5,889 nt of DNA from Clostridia bacterium. GTDB taxonomy: Bacteria > Bacillota > Clostridia > Christensenellales > Borkfalkiaceae. The notes beneath the pieces were generated by a model. It was not told the origin of the DNA, made no database searches, and was given only the letters and a program-made list of their open reading frames with translations. Within the stretch, counting starts at the first letter, position 1. Every line of letters starts with the position of its first letter. Both the position numbers and the translations under genes were made by a program. The stretch spans positions 1 to 5,889 of the forward strand of contig JAGBYC010000249.1 of the NCBI GenBank assembly GCA_017628935.1, written 5' to 3'. This document shows, piece by piece, positions 5,187 to 5,889 of the stretch.

Positions 5187-5889
5187 TTAAATTAAAATAC
5201 ACAAAATATTGCCTTTACCGTCGTTAATAATTTTAGTTACCGTCTTTTTCATTTTTGCCTTACTTTAATCTTTCATAGACGCTACTTTATGCGCTATTAC
5301 ACTTGAAAATAAACTTGATAACGGCTAACCAAAAACGGTATTGTTCCACACCTTGTCGGCATCAGTTTGATATTCGTTTTTAATATATTCGGCGTATTCA
5401 GTACATTGTTCTTTAGTGCCGTATAAAGGCGTAACGTCTGCATCTAAATTAGTTTTTATAAGGTGCATTGAACTACTTGTTGCTTTAAGTTTTACACCGT
5501 ATCTACCACCGTAACGCACTACTTCAGGATCTTTAAGCACCATTTCGCTATCGGTAGGCACTACTATACCGTAACCGTTTGCATCAACTTCACTTAAAGC
5601 GTTTTTAAGTTTGCGATAATTATTTTTAGCAACGTTTAATTCTTTTACGTACGACATGAGTTTATAGTCGCAGTCTATTTCTTCACCTGCAAGTTCACTT
5701 AATAATAAGAAGAACAAGTTTTTATCTGGCTCTAACTCAAACACTACCTTACCTTCGCCAAGTAGTGACGACTTTTCTTTAACCGACTTAACGCCTTCAA
5801 CTACTGACAACGCGTCGGCAAGTAAACTAACGTGTTTTACCTTTTCGATTTGTGGCGCAATTTCTTTAATAGCGTTTAATACGCCCGAT
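5187..5889 (-). pseudogene. spoIVA: Stage IV sporulation protein A (SpoIVA), C-terminal half, with two in-frame stops
   Basis: SpoIVA is the ATPase that polymerises on the outer forespore membrane as the base layer of the spore coat. The N-terminal ATPase domain lies outside the window. The frame is open from the right edge to a TAG at 5325-5327 (187 residues) and contains family sequence such as LLLSELAGEEI, NGYGIVVPTDSEMVL, PEVVRYGGRYGVKLKA, SSMHLIKT and DKVWNNTVFG. Past the TAG the same frame gives 46 codons, with a second stop (TAA, 5265-5267), ending KIINDGKGNILCILI. This aligns without gaps to the family's last 46 residues after IFG, which in Bacillus subtilis end RIINEGSGGLIAIIL as I recall it. 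The normally conserved EG and MPE positions of that tail are changed here, which suggests relaxed selection. As read, the protein would lack its final C-terminal segment. A functional truncated form remains possible. Confidence 0.87.

Noticed and set aside
3991..5327. Reassignment of TAA or TAG as sense codons
   Set aside because: cysK, the HD gene, pfkB, the EF-G gene and ancestral spoIVA all end in TAA at the expected family C-terminus, and three of these ends are followed by hairpins or terminators. TAA must therefore act as stop. A TAG-only reassignment cannot explain the two TAA interruptions.
5325..5810. Complete small gene starting at a TTG at 5810
   Set aside because: The frame is open beyond 5810 to the window edge with SpoIVA-like sequence, so the TTG is an internal Leu codon.

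Overview
The window is AT-rich and every supported gene lies on the minus strand, so it reads biologically from right to left. A spoIVA gene (spore-coat/basement ATPase), clostridia-like AAGGAG ribosome binding sites, U-tract terminators and a second-type EF-G paralog all point to a Bacillota (Clostridia-like) bacterium, probably an uncultured gut-type lineage. This placement is inferred from gene content and composition only.

Right part (about 2959-5889): the C-terminal half of spoIVA runs in from the right edge. It is interrupted by two in-frame stop codons (TAG, TAA), yet recognisable SpoIVA homology continues in the same frame without a gap to a TAA at 5187. A strong intrinsic terminator starts seven bases later. 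Next, a near-consensus promoter with A-tracts upstream drives an EF-G-like translational GTPase that is also broken. It has one missing base in an A-run (4244-4247) and one in-frame TAA (3991-3993). Repairing these two lesions gives a normal-length EF-G of about 681 residues.

Middle and left part (330-2862): three intact genes form a tight cluster. They encode a PfkB-type sugar-phosphate kinase (1-phosphofructokinase-like), an HD-domain phosphohydrolase one base downstream, and cysteine synthase 36 bases further on. The cluster ends at a clear intrinsic terminator (294-326). A palindrome overlaps the start of the pfkB ribosome binding site, and a perfect hairpin sits between the HD gene and cysK. 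At the left edge a separate transcription unit begins. It has a TTGACA-17-TATCAT promoter whose -10 region is covered by two copies of the palindrome TGATATCA, followed by the N-terminus of a membrane-anchored SPFH/band-7 protein.

The main observation is that two adjacent genes, spoIVA and the EF-G paralog, together carry three in-frame stops and one frameshift, while the three genes to their left are clean. TAA is the normal stop of every intact gene here, so a changed genetic code is unlikely. The choice is between real decay (loss of sporulation) and local sequence error. The tail of spoIVA beyond its first stop has lost residues that are conserved in the family, which favours real decay there. 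The EF-G remains highly conserved on both sides of its lesions, so those are either very recent or errors. No mobile element, CRISPR array, tRNA or rRNA was seen, and I found no clear undescribed system.
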